From Phycisphaerales bacterium (GTDB lineage: Bacteria; Planctomycetota; Phycisphaerae; UBA1845; Fen-1342), in NCBI GenBank assembly GCA_016716475.1, contig JADJWG010000002.1:1476799-1540798 (forward strand): a stretch of 64,000 bases of DNA, read 5' to 3'. The notes beneath the pieces were generated by a model that was not told the origin of the DNA, did not search any database, and saw only the letters and a list, made by a program, of their open reading frames with translations. Position 1 is the stretch's first letter, and the number at the start of each line of letters is the position of its first letter. The position numbers were made by a program, and so were the translations under genes. Shown one piece after another: positions 21,401 through 30,443 of this stretch.

Positions 21401-21555
21401 TGCATTGGCACCTGCCTGTCACAGCGGTGAACCCGGTGGACTTACTCGAACGGCCGTGCGAATGGAGTGGGGGTGAACATCACCGCGCGACGGGCACAAC
21501 GGTGGTACCGTTGCGCCCGTTCCAGATCGTGACACTCGCGGTGACGCGCGCGTAA
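18430..21555 (+). CDS. GH38 alpha-mannosidase
   Basis: 1041 residues, the expected size for class II alpha-mannosidases. The zinc-binding start of the catalytic domain reads GHAHIDTAWLWP (about residue 246). The nucleophile aspartate lies in WVEPDCSAPSGESLVRQ (about residue 326), and the second zinc-site histidine region is NQFHDILPGSSI (about residue 578). An N-terminal beta-sandwich precedes the catalytic domain, and the Glyco_hydro_38C region fills the second half. It removes alpha-mannosyl residues from glycans and has no signal peptide, so it is probably cytoplasmic. The start is the ATG of MSRELQAAV. It may work with the mannose-related GH130 cassette at 58-61 kb, but this is inference. 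Confidence 0.93.
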   Translation: MSRELQAAVRRYTVFAQEVLQPASYDSAVPLEAAVWQSPEPVTFDVARAAAYLPVTPPWHWGPVWSTAWFRLRGQVPTTHRGQSVALRFSSGTEALLWRDGVPHQAFDQNRDALVLWQPAQGGESVEAYIEAACNHAWGIVSYAAPADGATARWNTNTPGHLSRAELAVYHEDVWRLWVEYEFARQLLAKFDENTPRAHEIDTALRHATQLVRDDDVAGTAADARTVLGELFAAHGSTPASRAIATGHAHIDTAWLWPLREARRKCQRSFSNVLRLMERYPQFTFLCSQAQQYAWIEQDAPGLFAQIAARTAEGRWEPGGAMWVEPDCSAPSGESLVRQVLHGTRFWEARFGSAGRQSFLFLPDTFGFPPVLPQIMAGAGLQTFITNKLSWNDSNEFPLGAFRWRGLDGTEVLAHCTPAWDYNSQNTVEELQRGERNYARLDRGRTRLWLHPFGFGDGGGGPTAEMIERARLARGSVGLPAVELGTTTRFCEELRQRRAALRAAGQDLPVWDGELYLEMHRGTYSTHGWLKRANRVAEQGLRMGEWLAFAGPAAMVPAAASAWRSRLDATWKLLLLNQFHDILPGSSITWVYEDARRDHATIRAACDELHAAGIAGWKVGCDTHGVDDPLLVFNPTSQTRSGVVSTGDTELFVTAVPALGARIVSRSAALPPDVAPATVMGRTLENHLLRATFDEEGRITALVCKSTGRDLCAVDASGRPQPLNQLALYEDRPRDWEAWDIDATYRDKPVPLGGPVDRCEVLSAGPLRAILEISRPLGAASRITQRFILSAGSPRLDIETEVDWQEDRRLLRADFPVGVRARRATYGTQFGHQERPTHENTSWERAMFEVPAHNWADLSEPGAGLALLDNGRFGHSCHGHVLGLTLLRSPRAPDPEADRGRNIFTYSLLPHAGDWRAAGVLAEAAALNAPLHATPLPSDQSGPLREAWAPFTLELLGAVAVEVTALKPSEEDDRLILRLVELHGGRGAVRVHWHLPVTAVNPVDLLERPCEWSGGEHHRATGTTVVPLRPFQIVTLAVTRA

Positions 21556-21576
21556 GATGGGCGCGTGACGTCCCGG

Positions 21577-23145
21577 TCAGCGACTCGGCACGTAGCGCTC
21601 GTAGTCATACGTGAGTTCGCGGCGCTCACGCGGCGCGAGATACAATACCCACTCGACCCAGCCACGTCGTTCTTCGAGCTTCAGTTGCTCGCTGTCGTTG
21701 GAGATGCGCCCGTTGTCCGACGCTGCTGTGAGCCGGCCCGGAACCAGTCGGCGGATCGTGAGTTCCACCTTGCGGTCCTCGTAGTTTTCTACCACCAAGC
21801 GGCCGCGCAGCGAGACCTGGTCGACCCAGTAGTGGAGCGTCGGCTCGTGGGCCTTCAGCTTCCGCTCAACCTCCGTCTCTTCAGCATTCGTCGCAATGTT
21901 GATCGCCGTCGTCACCGGCAGGTGGTGCCGGCCGCCGCGCGGCGTATAAAGAATGCGGTCCTGGCACAACGGTCGCGCCGCACTGACAGCGACCACCGGG
22001 CCGGTGGTCCAGGCCGTATCGGTGTCGTTGTGCAGCACGAGGAAATGCCGCAGCTCACCCGGTGATTCCCAGCGGTACGTGTGTCCATAACGGATGCGCT
22101 TCTGGAATATCGTCACGACCGCTTTTTCCCCGCAGCGCAACGTCAGCCCCGCACGGGTGTAGACCGTGTAATCACTCGCACCGGCTCCGTCCATCTGCGG
22201 TAAACTCCGGAGCATGCCGTCGACCGCTTCCGGGTTGCCCCCCGCAGGGGCCGGCTGCAGGATCAACTCGGTGCCGGCCCGGCTGTCGATCGCCAGCGCC
22301 GCCCTGTTCCCAATCGCGTTACTGGCGATCTGTGTGAGGAACTGCTCCGGCACCGCCGCGGCTGCCGTGCGAATCATCTGGCCGACCGCAAGCGGTGTGA
22401 GGTAGTCCGCGTAGGCAAAGTGGGGCACACCCACGACGAAGTGGACGTCGGTGTTGATGAGGTCTTCGACCTCGTTCACCAGCGTACCGCGCAGGGTCAG
22501 TTCCGCGGTTTCCTCGTCGATGATCCGTAGCGCGTACTCCGGAATCCAGGTAATCCCCTTGCGCAGGTAGGCCATGCCGAGTCGCACGGGCTTGTCCGCC
22601 GGCGCATCCGCGACGTGGACGCGCAGCGCATAGTCGAGAATCTGAGCTCGCCGAATCTGACCGATGAGCACCGCGTTAAGCTGGCCGTCATTCTCCAGAA
22701 TCGCATACTCCCCTTCCACCTGCTTGAGCTTGCCGTGCGCCTCACGGTCGGCACCCGCAGCCGGGCGAAACGTCAGATTCAGCCGGAGCCCGATGTAACT
22801 CCGCAGCCACGCGAGGCGCCCGGGGATATCGGCGGGGCCGTCGACGCCATCAAAATCGACCACCTCCCCCTGCCCGGCGCCAAGGATGTCCACGTGCGCC
22901 CGTTCGTCCTCGGCGTAGACGGCCAGGGTGCCCAGCAGCGCCGGGGGCACCGCCCGCGCCACACACCACCCGTCGCGCAGTTGCACCTCCCCGTCACGAA
23001 TAAAAAAACCAATGCCGTTCTTGAACACGGCTACACTGCGGACCGCCGGCTCCCACACCAGTGGGTGGGCCTCGTCTGCGGCCAGCACCACTTGTCCCAC
23101 AAAAAGACCAAGCCCGACACCCCCGATCAGCAGTTGATGTCTCAT
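21577..23145 (-). CDS. Exported DUF4139-like beta-rich protein
   Basis: About 522 residues with a signal peptide (MRHQLLIGGVGLGLFVGQVVLA). The second half has the DUF4139 layout: PVRLGMAYLRKGITWIPEYA, then TLRGTLVNEVEDLINTDVHFVVGVP, and late strands KAHEPTLHYWVDQVSLRGRL and REELTYDYERYV-type ends. The role of the family is unknown; some members are outer-surface proteins. GGGAG precedes the chosen ATG. It is the last gene of a minus-strand set that starts with an ECF sigma factor, followed by anti-sigma and STN-like genes, so the exported product may be a target or sensor of that regulatory unit. Confidence 0.75.
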   Translation of the reverse strand: MRHQLLIGGVGLGLFVGQVVLAADEAHPLVWEPAVRSVAVFKNGIGFFIRDGEVQLRDGWCVARAVPPALLGTLAVYAEDERAHVDILGAGQGEVVDFDGVDGPADIPGRLAWLRSYIGLRLNLTFRPAAGADREAHGKLKQVEGEYAILENDGQLNAVLIGQIRRAQILDYALRVHVADAPADKPVRLGMAYLRKGITWIPEYALRIIDEETAELTLRGTLVNEVEDLINTDVHFVVGVPHFAYADYLTPLAVGQMIRTAAAAVPEQFLTQIASNAIGNRAALAIDSRAGTELILQPAPAGGNPEAVDGMLRSLPQMDGAGASDYTVYTRAGLTLRCGEKAVVTIFQKRIRYGHTYRWESPGELRHFLVLHNDTDTAWTTGPVVAVSAARPLCQDRILYTPRGGRHHLPVTTAINIATNAEETEVERKLKAHEPTLHYWVDQVSLRGRLVVENYEDRKVELTIRRLVPGRLTAASDNGRISNDSEQLKLEERRGWVEWVLYLAPRERRELTYDYERYVPSR

Positions 23146-23287
23146 GGCGATTGCTCCCTGGCTCACCCACCGAGCGCTGGCGGCGGCACAGCGCTGCCGC
23201 TCCGCTGGAACCATACGCCATGTTTGCTCCCCCGGGCGCAACCGCCGCGCAACAAGCCCGCTCCAGGCGCGGAGGCGACGAACCGCT

Positions 23288-24400
23288 TCAATTCGCCAGG
23301 CGCTGCCGCAGCAGTTCGATGACTTCCGGCAGCTTACGCGCTTTCAGTGCGGCAAACTCCGGTGGCAACTCATCCTCGCGGAGAAGGTAGTCAATCGTCG
23401 TGCCGTCTGCGCCCACCGGCACTCGCAGAATGGCCACAATGCGCGGGCCGCGCGCCACACCCGCATCGGCAACCGCCTCCGCACCGATCACGATGCCCGT
23501 CTCGTGCACCGCGTACCAGAGCCCCGTCCTCCCCGAAAGCAGCTCCAGCACCTGCCGCGCAGTCGTGCCGCGCTCCAGCAGGTCCACACGCCGCTCGGCC
23601 GCGTCCACGCGCTGCAACGCGCCCGGTTCAAATTGCACTGTCACGCCGGCCCGTCGTCCAAGGTCGAGCAGCAACTGGTCAAGCGGCATCTGCCGATAAT
23701 GCACATCCAGGGGGCGATCCAAACGCTGGGCAACGTTCTCACGGGCATCGTAGATCAAGACGGTGCGCCCATCCGGTACCCACGACCAACCCAACCTTTG
23801 CGTCGCGGTTTCGAGTTGCCGCAGAGCATTGAGCTGCGCGGGGGCCTCGCGCAATGCGGCTTCCAGCCGCACGCGGCCCGGCTCGTCCCCCGGCAGCCGA
23901 AAACGCAGCCCAACCGCCTCCGCAGGCAGCGCATTCCATGGCTGAACTGCGAGTTGCCGCAGGACTCCGATCTCATCCACTGTCAACCGCCGCCCCAGGC
24001 GATCGAGCCACGGCGCCGGTTCCACATACACGAGGTCCCCCTCGACTCGCATCGCGAGCCCCAGCCCGTCAAGCACGGCTGTCAAACCCGCCCGCACCGA
24101 CACGCGCTCGAGCTCGATCGTCAACCGGGTCTGCTCACCGTAGGGCATCCAGTCGATGGCCAGCCCGTGCACCTGAAACCGCAATCCGGTGCGCTGCTCG
24201 AGCCCCGCGAGCGCCTCTCGCATCGGCAACTCGCGCAGCACGATCGCCTCGGCAATCTGCTCGTCGAGAGCGGCCTCGACAAGGTCACGTATGTCCTGGG
24301 CTTTGAGCGACAAACCCGACAACAGGCCCACCACCAGCACCGCGAGATGCCTTAGCGTTGTGCTCCGAAACCTGGAGTGGGGCAGGTACCATCGCGTCAT
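23288..24400 (-). CDS. Exported protein with STN (secretin/TonB N-terminal-like) modules
   Basis: 370 residues. A signal anchor lies near the N-terminus (LRHLAVLVVGLLSGLSLKAQ). Two copies of an STN-like pattern follow: LPMREALAGLEQRTGLRFQV ... VSVRAGLTAVLDGLGLAMRV, and again MPLDQLLLDLGRRAGVTVQF ... TARQVLELLSGRTGLWYAV. STN domains occur at the N-terminus of secretins and of TonB receptors that signal to anti-sigma factors. Here they are free-standing, with no beta-barrel. The gene begins just after the anti-sigma stop (3-base gap), so the two are almost surely cotranscribed and translationally coupled. Confidence 0.7.
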   Translation of the reverse strand: MTRWYLPHSRFRSTTLRHLAVLVVGLLSGLSLKAQDIRDLVEAALDEQIAEAIVLRELPMREALAGLEQRTGLRFQVHGLAIDWMPYGEQTRLTIELERVSVRAGLTAVLDGLGLAMRVEGDLVYVEPAPWLDRLGRRLTVDEIGVLRQLAVQPWNALPAEAVGLRFRLPGDEPGRVRLEAALREAPAQLNALRQLETATQRLGWSWVPDGRTVLIYDARENVAQRLDRPLDVHYRQMPLDQLLLDLGRRAGVTVQFEPGALQRVDAAERRVDLLERGTTARQVLELLSGRTGLWYAVHETGIVIGAEAVADAGVARGPRIVAILRVPVGADGTTIDYLLREDELPPEFAALKARKLPEVIELLRQRLAN

Positions 24401-24403
24401 ACA

Positions 24404-25087
24404 TTATCCTTGGTACAGGTCCAACACGCTACCGCCCGAGCGGGCCGGCCGGGCGGGTTCGATGCTAAAGAACACGGGGGTTCGTTCCGGAGGGCTCCCG
24501 GTTGCCGGAGCCAGCACGGCAACGCGCGCAATGGCATCCGGCCCCACCGAGAGCGCTGGTCCACCGAACTCGACGCGCACCACCACCGGCCCATGTTCCG
24601 TCCATGGATCTGGGACACGGACGGCTGGGTCGCGGTCGGGCGAAAACGAGAGGTATAGCACGGCCGCTGCCGCGGTCGCGGTGGCCGCCACGGTGAGCCA
24701 GGTCCAATTTCGCCACCTGCGCCACTGACGATCGCCCGACCGCTGCACCGCTCCGGAGATCCGCGCGTGTAAACGCTCCCAGTTGACCGGTGGCGCTACC
24801 GCGGCGGCCCCCACTAGCAGGGCATCCAAGCGGTCGTCATCCTCGCCAGCGTCCCTCTTCGAATCGACCGGTAACGCCAACAAGATGCGGCTTCGCAGCC
24901 GATCCCAGTCGACGGGCAGACCCCGTTCGGCCGTGCGATGTAGCCAGCTCTCCAACTGCTCGTAATCCGCAAGCATCGCTGCGAGCGCCGGGTCTTCAGC
25001 CGCTGTGAGTATCTGTGCGCGAAGCTCCTCCCGCGCCGGTTCATCCAGCCACGCGCTGACCAGTGCTGCGAAGGCATCGGGAGTCAT
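24404..25087 (-). CDS. Putative transmembrane anti-sigma factor
   Basis: About 227 residues. A cytoplasmic N-terminal half (~130 residues, acidic, two similar segments each ending VDWDRLRSRI and VNWERLHARI) precedes one transmembrane helix (LTVAATATAAAAVLYLSF) and a C-terminal periplasmic tail of ~90 residues. No ZAS zinc motif (HxxxCxxC) is seen, so the sigma-binding mode would be non-ZAS. The ATG is preceded by GAGGTG. Position directly after the ECF sigma gene is the main reason for the call. Confidence 0.65.
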   Translation of the reverse strand: MTPDAFAALVSAWLDEPAREELRAQILTAAEDPALAAMLADYEQLESWLHRTAERGLPVDWDRLRSRILLALPVDSKRDAGEDDDRLDALLVGAAAVAPPVNWERLHARISGAVQRSGDRQWRRWRNWTWLTVAATATAAAAVLYLSFSPDRDPAVRVPDPWTEHGPVVVRVEFGGPALSVGPDAIARVAVLAPATGSPPERTPVFFSIEPARPARSGGSVLDLYQG

Positions 25088-25126
25088 CGCTATGGGCACC
25101 TCAAACTAAGCTGGGGCCAACCGGCC

Positions 25127-25720
25127 TTACAGGTAGTCTGCAAGAAAAACACGCATGCGCTTGCGCGCTTGAAAAACGTGCCACTTCACCGCTTCGACGC
25201 TGCACGCCATGATTTCCGCAACCTCTTTCTGCGGCATCTGCTCCATGCTGAAAAGCACCAGGGCGGTCCGCTGCTGCTCGGTCAGTTCCCCGAGCGCCGC
25301 CTGGATGCGCTCCTCCAGTTCGAAGGCGGACAACCGGGCACCGGGGCGGGTGTCGTGGTGCTCTGCGTCCGCCAGTCCCGGCGCCCGGCTCGCGTCGTCG
25401 CCAAGAATGCAGTCCTCGAACGAGATCCGTGGTCCGCGCGAACGGCGATAGTTGAGCGACAGGTTGCTTACGATCCGTAATAGCCATGGTCCAAACCGCT
25501 CCCGGTCCGAGAGGGTCGCCAGCTTCGAGAATGCTCGGACAAACGACTCCTGGCATACTTCCAAAGCATCGTGCAGGTTACCGAGCAGCCGATAACTCAC
25601 GGCAGTCGCCCGCCGCTGATACCGCTCGATCAACAAGTCGAATGCGTCGCGATCCCCGGCCAGCGTCTGCTGTACCAGATCCGCATCGGCAGGACCTGTG
25701 GTCGGCGGTCGTAGCTCCAC
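25127..25720 (-). CDS. ECF RNA polymerase sigma factor
   Basis: 197 residues with sigma-70 region 2 (DLVQQTLAGDRDAFDLLIERYQ, then DALEVCQESFVRAFSKL) and region 4 (ALGELTEQQRTALVLFSMEQ, then EVAEIMACSVEAVKWHVFQARKRM). It directs RNA polymerase to a stress or envelope regulon. A GTG start was chosen because GGAAGGAGAG ends 5 bases before it; a longer reading would add residues that do not look like sigma sequence. It heads the minus-strand set sigma - anti-sigma - STN protein - DUF4139 protein. Confidence 0.9.
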   Translation of the reverse strand: MELRPPTTGPADADLVQQTLAGDRDAFDLLIERYQRRATAVSYRLLGNLHDALEVCQESFVRAFSKLATLSDRERFGPWLLRIVSNLSLNYRRSRGPRISFEDCILGDDASRAPGLADAEHHDTRPGARLSAFELEERIQAALGELTEQQRTALVLFSMEQMPQKEVAEIMACSVEAVKWHVFQARKRMRVFLADYL

Positions 25721-25823
25721 GGGCTCTCCTTCCAGGAGAGACACGGTGGCGGCCCGGAAGTTGGTTGGCAAGGGGCTCCCCCCCTTCCCTGGGGAGCTTG
25801 TGGGTAAATAACCGGGCGCGGGT

Positions 25824-27071
25824 TCAGGCCAGTACGTGGGTGGAGCGCGGCAACAAGCCGTGCTGGCGCAGGGCATCTTCAAACTGCTGCCAACGCTGTT
25901 CGAGCGTGCCCGTGTACCCAATGGAGAGTCGGACGTAACCGGGTGAGATACCGGCACGGGACTGGTCTTCGGGTGCCAGTTCGCTCGAAGTGCTGGCCCC
26001 GGAACAGGACATCAGCGTGTCGAAATAACCAAGCGAAACAGCCATGAATCCGAAGCGGTCCTCATTCTGCAGGGTTTCCATGAACGCGTTGGCACGGGCG
26101 GTGGTGCCGAGGTCGAGGCCGAGCAGGCCACCGTAGCCGTAGTCGGGGTTGGCTATTCGCCGGAGCACTTCGTGCTGGGGGTGTGTGGGCAGACCGGGAT
26201 AGGTGACCGGCAGGCCGAGCGCCGCGAGGCGCTCCGCAAAACAGGCCGCACGCCGGCTGTGCTCAACCATCCGTAATCCCAAGTGCGGCAGGCGCAAACT
26301 GATGTTGAACGCCACATGCGGATCCATCGTCGGGCCAAGCAGCATGAGCGCCCCGTCGTGGAGGTCCATCAGGTGGATGATGAACTCCTGCCGGCCGCAG
26401 ATCGCGCCCGCGATGCAGTCCGCGGCGCCGTTGATGAACTTGGTCAGACTGTAAACCACGACATCGGCACCGAGTTGTGCCGGTGAGACGATCAGCGGGG
26501 CAAACGTATTGTCGATGACAAGCTGGGCCCGATGACGGTGGGCGATCTCAGCCAGGCGCGGGATGTCAGCCACCATCAGGGTGGGATTGGTCAGCGTCTC
26601 AAAGTACAGCACACGGGTACGCGGTGTGATTGCCGCCTCGATCGCAGCCCAGTCGTCCACGTTCACGAACGTCGTTCGGATGCCACAGTTGCGCGGGAAG
26701 AATTCCTTGAGGAGCGCAAACGTGCCACCGTACAGGGCATTGCCGGCCACGATATGATCGCCCGTCTCGGTCAGCCCCAGCAAACTGCAGGCAATCGCAC
26801 TCATCCCGCTGGCACAGCAGTACGCAGCCGCGGTGCCCTCGAGCGCCGCCAGTTCGCGGCCCAGCACATAGACGGTCGGGTTGAAGTGCCGGCCGTAGAG
26901 ATAGCAACCCCCCGCCTCGGGGCCGCGGGCCCCCTGAAAGATCTCTGGCATGGTCGCGGCACGGAGCACCGTGAAGGTTGCACTGGCCTCGACGGACATG
27001 TTGACCCCGCCATGCTCGCCGAACTCGTGCCGCATGTTTGCAAGGGCCGCAATCGGATCAAAGGGGGGCAT
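25824..27071 (-). CDS. Cys/Met-metabolism PLP-dependent enzyme
   Basis: 415 residues of the fold-type I gamma-family (cystathionine gamma-synthase/lyase, methionine gamma-lyase, O-acetylhomoserine sulfhydrylase). The PLP lysine is in VYSLTKFINGAADC, the PLP-phosphate region is SGMSAIACSLL, and the cofactor-ring aspartate lies in LVIDNTFAPLIVSPAQLGAD. The family member with aromatic YGRHFNPTVYVLGREL at the N-terminus is often annotated as an aminotransferase or methionine gamma-lyase; the exact reaction cannot be told by eye. The ATG has GGAGA 7 bases upstream. It is divergent from pilB. Confidence 0.85.
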   Translation of the reverse strand: MPPFDPIAALANMRHEFGEHGGVNMSVEASATFTVLRAATMPEIFQGARGPEAGGCYLYGRHFNPTVYVLGRELAALEGTAAAYCCASGMSAIACSLLGLTETGDHIVAGNALYGGTFALLKEFFPRNCGIRTTFVNVDDWAAIEAAITPRTRVLYFETLTNPTLMVADIPRLAEIAHRHRAQLVIDNTFAPLIVSPAQLGADVVVYSLTKFINGAADCIAGAICGRQEFIIHLMDLHDGALMLLGPTMDPHVAFNISLRLPHLGLRMVEHSRRAACFAERLAALGLPVTYPGLPTHPQHEVLRRIANPDYGYGGLLGLDLGTTARANAFMETLQNEDRFGFMAVSLGYFDTLMSCSGASTSSELAPEDQSRAGISPGYVRLSIGYTGTLEQRWQQFEDALRQHGLLPRSTHVLA

Positions 27072-27343
27072 CAGTATTCTCCGGGGCCGCCCAAGGCCGG
27101 GGCGGCGGCGATATGCGTATCGATATATCAGGATAGTCCCGCGGCGGGGGTGTCGCAAGCGCAGCGGTTTGCAAGGCGGCGTTGCGTTTTCCGGTCTCAC
27201 GCCCGACAATACCGGGCTCCGGTCGTGGTGCCCTGCGGGCCCGCTGCCACCGCGAGGAGTAGGACCCGCGCGCTCCGTGGCCGAGCGGCCCTCTGGTGCG
27301 TGGAGCAGGTGGACGGAACCGGCCGTCCGCCGAGGGAGTTTGG

Positions 27344-29065
27344 ATGGCACGACGTCGCAAGAAGCTGGGCGAGATTCTCACCGGCTGGAACATCATTTCG
27401 CCCGATGCGCTGCAACAGGCAATCTCGTACGCCGCTGAACATGGGATGCGGATCGGCGAAGCGCTGGTCAAGCTGGAACTGGCCAGCGAAGAGGATGTGA
27501 CCAAGGCGCTCGCGGCCCAGTTCGACCTGGAGTACGTCGACCTCGACAAGAATGTCCAGGTTCCAGCGGCCATGAACCTGCTGCCCGAAAAGGTCATCAA
27601 GGACGAGCGGGTCCTGCCGCTCAAGCAGGAGGGGAACCGGCTCAAGATCATCATTTCCGACCCGCTCGACCTCGAACTGCAGGACAAGCTGCGGTTCCTG
27701 CTCAACATGGAGCTGGACTGCGCCCTGGCGCCGCTCAGCAAGATCCAGCGGTTCATCGACCACTTCATGAACCGCGTCGACGAGAAGAGTATCGACGAGG
27801 CGATCCAGGAGATCGACCGCGACGCCGACCTGCATGCCAAGGAGACCGAGGCCCTCAAGAAGGCGATGGAGGAGGAAGCCGAGGCCCCGATCATCCGGCT
27901 CCTCAACCTGCTGATCGGCGAAGCCGTACGCATGCGCGCATCCGACATCCACATTGAACCGATGGCCGACCGCGTGCGGGTGCGCTATCGCATCGACGGC
28001 GTCTGCATCGAGCGTGATACCATCCCCAAGAGCATGCAGGGGCCGGTGATTGCCCGTCTGAAGATCATGGCAGGTATCGACATCGCCGAAAAGCGCCTCC
28101 CGCAGGACGGCCGCATCAAGATGCACTTCGGCACGTCGGCAATCGACTTCCGTGTGAGCGCGCTGCCGGCGTACCACGGTGAGAGCGTGGTCCTGCGTAT
28201 TCTGCGGCCGGACTCCGTGAAGGTCGGCATCACCGGCCTCGGTTTCGAAGAGGACGACTACGAGCGGTTCCAGCAGATCATCCGACAACCCAACGGCATC
28301 TTTCTCGTCACAGGCCCGACCGGCTCGGGCAAGACCACCACGCTGTACGCCGCCTTGCAGGAACTCAACCGGCCGGACCGGAAGATCATCACGGCGGAGG
28401 ATCCGGTCGAGTACAACTTCACGGGCATGAACCAGTGCCAGGTGCGCGATGAGATCGGGCTGTCGTTCGCCCGTATTCTGCGCGCCATGCTGCGCCAGGC
28501 GCCCAACATCATCCTGGTGGGTGAGATTCGTGACCGCGAAGTCGGCGAGGTGGCCGTACAGGCCGCCCTCACGGGTCACCTGGTCTTCAGCACGCTGCAC
28601 ACGAACGACGCGCCGAGCGCCGTCACGCGCCTGATCGACATGGGGATCAAGCCGTTTCTCGTGGCGTCGTCGATCCAGGCGATCATGGCGCAGCGGCTCG
28701 CTCGCACGATCTGCAAGGAGTGCCGCGAGATCGACGCTTCCCCCGACCGCTTCGTGCTCAAGATGGTCAACATCACCGACGACGACCTGGTCGGCCACCA
28801 TCTCTACAAGGGCCGTGGCTGCAATCGCTGCCAGAACACCGGGTACCGCGGCCGGCAAGGCATCTTTGAGATGCTGGAAATGACGAACGAGGTGCGCGAA
28901 CTCGCCTTCCACCGGGCGCCGGCGAGCGATCTGCGCCGGGCCGCCGTCGCCGCCGGAATGCGTACCCTGCTGCAGGACGGCAAGCGTAAGATTTTGCGGG
29001 GCATCACGACGGCCGAGGAAGTTGCCCGTATCACGCAGGCCGAGGGTATTATTGCTGACGAGTAA
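27344..29065 (+). CDS. pilB: Type IV pilus/type II secretion assembly ATPase PilB/GspE
   Basis: 573 residues. An N-terminal MshEN/T2SSE_N-type domain (IGEALVKLELASEEDVTKAL) is followed by a linker, the Asp-box-rich N2 domain (RASDIHIEPMADRVRVRYRI) and the C-terminal RecA-like ATPase with Walker A TGPTGSGKTTTLYA at about residue 321, Asp box ITAEDPVEYN, Walker B ILVGEIRD and His box STLHTNDAPSAVTRL. The tetracysteine zinc site typical of GspE/PilB is present (CKEC and CNRC), which separates it from PilT. It powers pilus extension or pseudopilus assembly. The next gene encodes PilT, 60 bases downstream. Confidence 0.93.
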   Translation: MARRRKKLGEILTGWNIISPDALQQAISYAAEHGMRIGEALVKLELASEEDVTKALAAQFDLEYVDLDKNVQVPAAMNLLPEKVIKDERVLPLKQEGNRLKIIISDPLDLELQDKLRFLLNMELDCALAPLSKIQRFIDHFMNRVDEKSIDEAIQEIDRDADLHAKETEALKKAMEEEAEAPIIRLLNLLIGEAVRMRASDIHIEPMADRVRVRYRIDGVCIERDTIPKSMQGPVIARLKIMAGIDIAEKRLPQDGRIKMHFGTSAIDFRVSALPAYHGESVVLRILRPDSVKVGITGLGFEEDDYERFQQIIRQPNGIFLVTGPTGSGKTTTLYAALQELNRPDRKIITAEDPVEYNFTGMNQCQVRDEIGLSFARILRAMLRQAPNIILVGEIRDREVGEVAVQAALTGHLVFSTLHTNDAPSAVTRLIDMGIKPFLVASSIQAIMAQRLARTICKECREIDASPDRFVLKMVNITDDDLVGHHLYKGRGCNRCQNTGYRGRQGIFEMLEMTNEVRELAFHRAPASDLRRAAVAAGMRTLLQDGKRKILRGITTAEEVARITQAEGIIADE

Positions 29066-29125
29066 GCTGCCGATCTCCGGCACCGCGCGCGGGTGCGTGG
29101 ACCGGGGCCTGGTTGAGGATCCGCC

Positions 29126-30274
29126 GTGGCTACCGTACACATTGATCGTCTGTTGGAAACGTGCATCCGCGTCGGCGCATCCGACATTCACCTGCATGTG
29201 AACCGCCCGCCCGTACTGCGGGTGGATGGCCGCCTGCGTTCGCTGGAAACCAAGTCGCTCGAACCGGATGACACCGTCGCGCTGATGAAGTCGGTCACAC
29301 CCGAGCGCAACCAGCAGGAACTACAGGAGGAAGGCGGCACGGACTACGGCTTCGCCTTCGGCGACAAGGGCCGCTTCCGTGTATCGGTGTTCCGGCAGAA
29401 GGGCAACATCTCGATGGTGCTGCGCCTCATTCCGTCGAAGATTCTGTCCTTCGACGAGATCGGCCTGCCCAAGATCGTAAAGAGTCTCTGCCACCGCCCG
29501 CGCGGACTCTTCCTGGTCACGGGGCCGACGGGTTCCGGCAAGACGACGACGCTCGCGACCATGCTGGACTACATCAACCGCAATCGCGATGACCACATCA
29601 TCTCGATCGAGGACCCGATCGAGTACTATCACACGCACGTGCGCTGCTGCTTTACGCAGCGCGAAGTGGGCGTCGACGTGCCGAGCTTCGCGGAAGCTCT
29701 GCGCCGCTCGTTGCGCATGGATCCGGACGTCATCCTCGTCGGCGAAATGCGCGACTTGGAGACGATTGAAGCCGCCATCCGCGCGGCGGAAACGGGCCAC
29801 CTGGTGTTCGCCACGCTGCACACCACCGGCGCCCAGGGCACGATCAACCGCATCATCGACGCCTTTCCGGTGAACCAGCAGGAGCAGATCCGCGTCCAGC
29901 TCAGTACCAACATGCTCGCGGTGCTGTCGCAGACGCTGGTGCCCAAGAAGGGCGTCGGCGGCCGTGTGGCCGCGTACGAGTTTCTCGTGATCACCCCCGC
30001 CATCTCCAACCTGATCCGCGAGAACAAGACCTACCGCATCGACTCGGCCATCCAGACCGGCAAGAAGTTCGGCATGCAACTGCTCGACGACCACCTCTGG
30101 AACCTCTACGAGGCCGATGTGGTGGCGGCCGAGGAATGCGTCGACCGAGCCCGCAATCCTTCCGAGTTCCAGGCCAAGATCGATGCGAAGCTGCGCGGCC
30201 TGGCCGGCCCCGGCGGCCTGATGCAGAAGAAAAGCTACGAGGAGAAGCAGCTTGAGGAGGAGGCGGGCAGCTGA
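29126..30274 (+). CDS. pilT: Type IV pilus retraction ATPase PilT
   Basis: 382 residues. The N-terminal PAS-like domain reads GASDIHLHVNRPPVLRVDGR; the ATPase core has Walker A VTGPTGSGKTTTLA, Asp box SIEDPIEYYH, Walker B ILVGEMRDLETI and His box FATLHTTGAQGTINRI. The PilT family signature AIRAAETGHLVFATLHT is present and there is no tetracysteine motif, so it is a retraction-type motor rather than PilB. A charged tail (KKSYEEKQLEEEAGS) ends the protein. The start is GTG with GAGGAT upstream. It is cotranscribed with pilB. Confidence 0.93.
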   Translation: MATVHIDRLLETCIRVGASDIHLHVNRPPVLRVDGRLRSLETKSLEPDDTVALMKSVTPERNQQELQEEGGTDYGFAFGDKGRFRVSVFRQKGNISMVLRLIPSKILSFDEIGLPKIVKSLCHRPRGLFLVTGPTGSGKTTTLATMLDYINRNRDDHIISIEDPIEYYHTHVRCCFTQREVGVDVPSFAEALRRSLRMDPDVILVGEMRDLETIEAAIRAAETGHLVFATLHTTGAQGTINRIIDAFPVNQQEQIRVQLSTNMLAVLSQTLVPKKGVGGRVAAYEFLVITPAISNLIRENKTYRIDSAIQTGKKFGMQLLDDHLWNLYEADVVAAEECVDRARNPSEFQAKIDAKLRGLAGPGGLMQKKSYEEKQLEEEAGS

Positions 30275-30443
30275 GGCCCGTCGGAGCCACAGCGCGGGCG
30301 GTGGTTGGGGATCCGTCGCGCTTCACCGGCATATCGGCCGGCCACAACACCTTCCGCCAGCGCGCGAGCTTCGCCCTGCCGGGGATGCTATGATTCCGCG
30401 CTGACAGGCAGACAGCATGGCCCCAGTGGCGTCAGGGAGTAAG

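Noticed and set aside
27197..29197. Minus-strand frame of ~660 codons opposite pilB
   Set aside because: It mirrors the pilB codons and has no independent motifs.
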